DNA of 7,141 nucleotides from Myxococcales bacterium (GTDB taxonomy: Bacteria; Myxococcota; Polyangia; Polyangiales; Polyangiaceae): positions 1-7,141 of the forward strand of contig JAGQIY010000635.1 in assembly GCA_020430865.1 (NCBI GenBank), written 5' to 3'. This document shows positions 6,684 to 7,141 of this stretch, one piece after another. Position 1 is the first letter of the stretch. Every line of letters starts with the position of its first letter. The translations under genes and the position numbers were made by a program. Below the pieces are notes generated by a model that worked only from the letters and a program-made list of their open reading frames with translations, ran no database searches and was not told the DNA's origin.

Positions 6684-6955
6684 GAAGAGCTGGGTATCGC
6701 GCTCCTTGGGCGCGAAGTGTGGTGGTCGGTGCTTGCGGAGCGTTCGTCGCCTGTGACTCACGCTCGAGTTGGTTCGGTGGATCGGAAGAGCTCGCGCGCC
6801 CGCAGGCTGATCGCGACCCGGTCCGTTCCGGGACCTCCCAAAGGAGACTCGTTCCGCTCTAACCCACCGAGATCTGTTGGCTGGCTCGCGCGCTCCAAGA
6901 GTCGCGGCGAGTCGCCGGAGAAAGGGACACTCACGTAACGAGGTTGCCGGCTCGA

Positions 6956-6997
6956 GCGCGCTGAGTCCGAGGTGCGGAACACCTGAGCTCAGCGCGC
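6956..6997. terminator. Strong hairpin after the putative rsr stop
   Basis: GCGCGCTGAG (6956-6965) pairs perfectly with CTCAGCGCGC (6988-6997). Inside, AGGTG and CACCT form a second 5-bp helix around a 5-nt loop. It lies about 25 nt past the stop of the upstream coding region. No T-tract follows in the minus direction, so it may be a Rho-type or processing/stability hairpin rather than a canonical intrinsic terminator. Confidence 0.6.
6966..6983 (-). repeat. 18-nt repeat, copy 2 (inverted partner at 6502-6519)
   Basis: This is the exact reverse complement of copy 1 and forms the inner helix of the post-rsr hairpin. Both copies occupy the 3' flank of a transcribed unit (rsr and the first Y-like RNA), and together they bracket that RNA. 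Confidence 0.85.
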
Positions 6998-7022
6998 GAA
7001 CCCGCTTGTCTTGGCGGACCGA

Positions 7023-7141
7023 TCAGTTCGCCTCGAGGTTGACCTTCTCGATCTCGCCAACCCAGTGCTCGGCGCCGAGGTTGCCCTGGGCGAACGCGCG
7101 GATCACCTTGAATACCTGGTCGGAGAAGCCGCCGACGTTCA
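7023..7141 (-). CDS. rsr: C-terminal end of a TROVE-domain Ro60-like protein (Rsr), 5' part beyond the window
   Basis: Only the last 38 codons and the TGA (7025-7023) are inside the window. The residues read NVGGFSDQVFKVIRAFAQG followed by NLGAEHWVGEIEKVNLEAN. The pattern (N/V)GGFSDxVFxVI..FAxG.L.AEHWV..IE is what I recall from the end of the vWA-like part of bacterial TROVE proteins. Rsr is the bacterial Ro60 orthologue: a ring-shaped RNA-binding protein that binds Y RNAs and takes part, with exonucleases such as PNPase, in RNA degradation and quality control. The identification rests on a short segment plus context, since two Y-like RNAs and rtcB follow in the same direction. Any other TROVE/vWA-type protein would fit the segment equally well. 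The gene is followed by a strong hairpin 25 nt downstream. Confidence 0.7.
   Translation of the reverse strand, partial: NVGGFSDQVFKVIRAFAQGNLGAEHWVGEIEKVNLEAN

Larger units (their letters stand above)
6684..7022. other. 339-bp gene-free stretch between putative rsr and the first Y-like RNA
   Basis: I see no credible gene here: the short open frames have no start context, no recognisable domain and overlap structured DNA. The stretch holds the large hairpin at 6956-6997 with a repeat copy inside it, and a small GC-rich hairpin, CCCGG (6817-6821) with CCGGG (6828-6832). It probably carries the promoter of the Y-like RNA, yet no convincing -35/-10 pair or sigma-54 site (GG-N10-GC) was found; the nearest sigma-54 resemblance, at about 6935-6950 on the minus strand, has AC in place of the -12 GC. 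Confidence 0.5.

Noticed and set aside
6305..6938. Plus-strand frames of 116 and 162 codons across the RNA elements
   Set aside because: They read through the T-arm sequences as codons (a typical artefact over structured RNA), show no family similarity and run opposite to all genes.
6935..6950. A sigma-54 promoter for the Y-like RNAs, as would suit RtcR control
   Set aside because: The best match has GG at -24 but AC instead of GC at -12, and it lies over 250 bp from the RNA start.
6758..6982. A 74-codon minus-strand frame in the gene-free stretch
   Set aside because: It lacks a recognisable domain, overlaps the post-rsr hairpin, and has composition like random GC-rich DNA.

Overview
The window is GC-rich throughout and every gene I can support lies on the minus strand, so transcription runs from the right end to the left. 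Codon use is strongly G/C-ended. The gene set (a Ro60-type protein, RtcB, acyl-CoA dehydrogenase, SDR, cytosolic beta-galactosidase) fits a large-genome, high-GC environmental bacterium. A myxobacterium (Polyangiales-like) is my best guess, but that is inference and nothing in the window proves it.

In the direction of transcription: (1) at the right edge, the last 38 codons of what looks like an Rsr/Ro60 (TROVE-domain) protein, 7023-7141; (2) a strong hairpin after its stop, 6956-6997, inside a 339-bp gene-free stretch; (3) two structured RNAs in tandem, 6525-6683 and 6323-6449, which I read as bacterial Y RNAs (YrlA-like). Each closes with a perfect 7-bp terminal helix followed by the same AUGCC internal-loop strand and the same GGACUACAUGG block, and each carries a tRNA-type T-arm. 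In the first, a complete D-arm and a perfect 7-bp acceptor-like stem follow in circularly permuted order. (4) A small 125-aa protein of a family I remember as 'ADP-ribosylation/crystallin J1', 5913-6290; (5) a long hairpin, 5845-5888; (6) the RNA ligase RtcB, 4379-5788.

To the left of rtcB follow closely spaced metabolic genes: a short-chain dehydrogenase (3493-4353), a DmdC-like acyl-CoA dehydrogenase (1666-3471) and, after 67 bp with a hairpin, a GH35-type beta-galactosidase truncated by the left edge (1-1598).

The right half is the main interest. Rsr, Y RNA and RtcB together make the known RNA-repair/RNA-quality-control arrangement (rsr-yrlA-rtcBA in enterobacteria). Here it has two unlike Y RNAs and a small ADP-ribosylation-type protein inserted between the RNAs and rtcB. 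No RtcA or RtcR is in the window. The metabolic genes may be reached by read-through from rtcB, but they show no functional tie to RNA repair.
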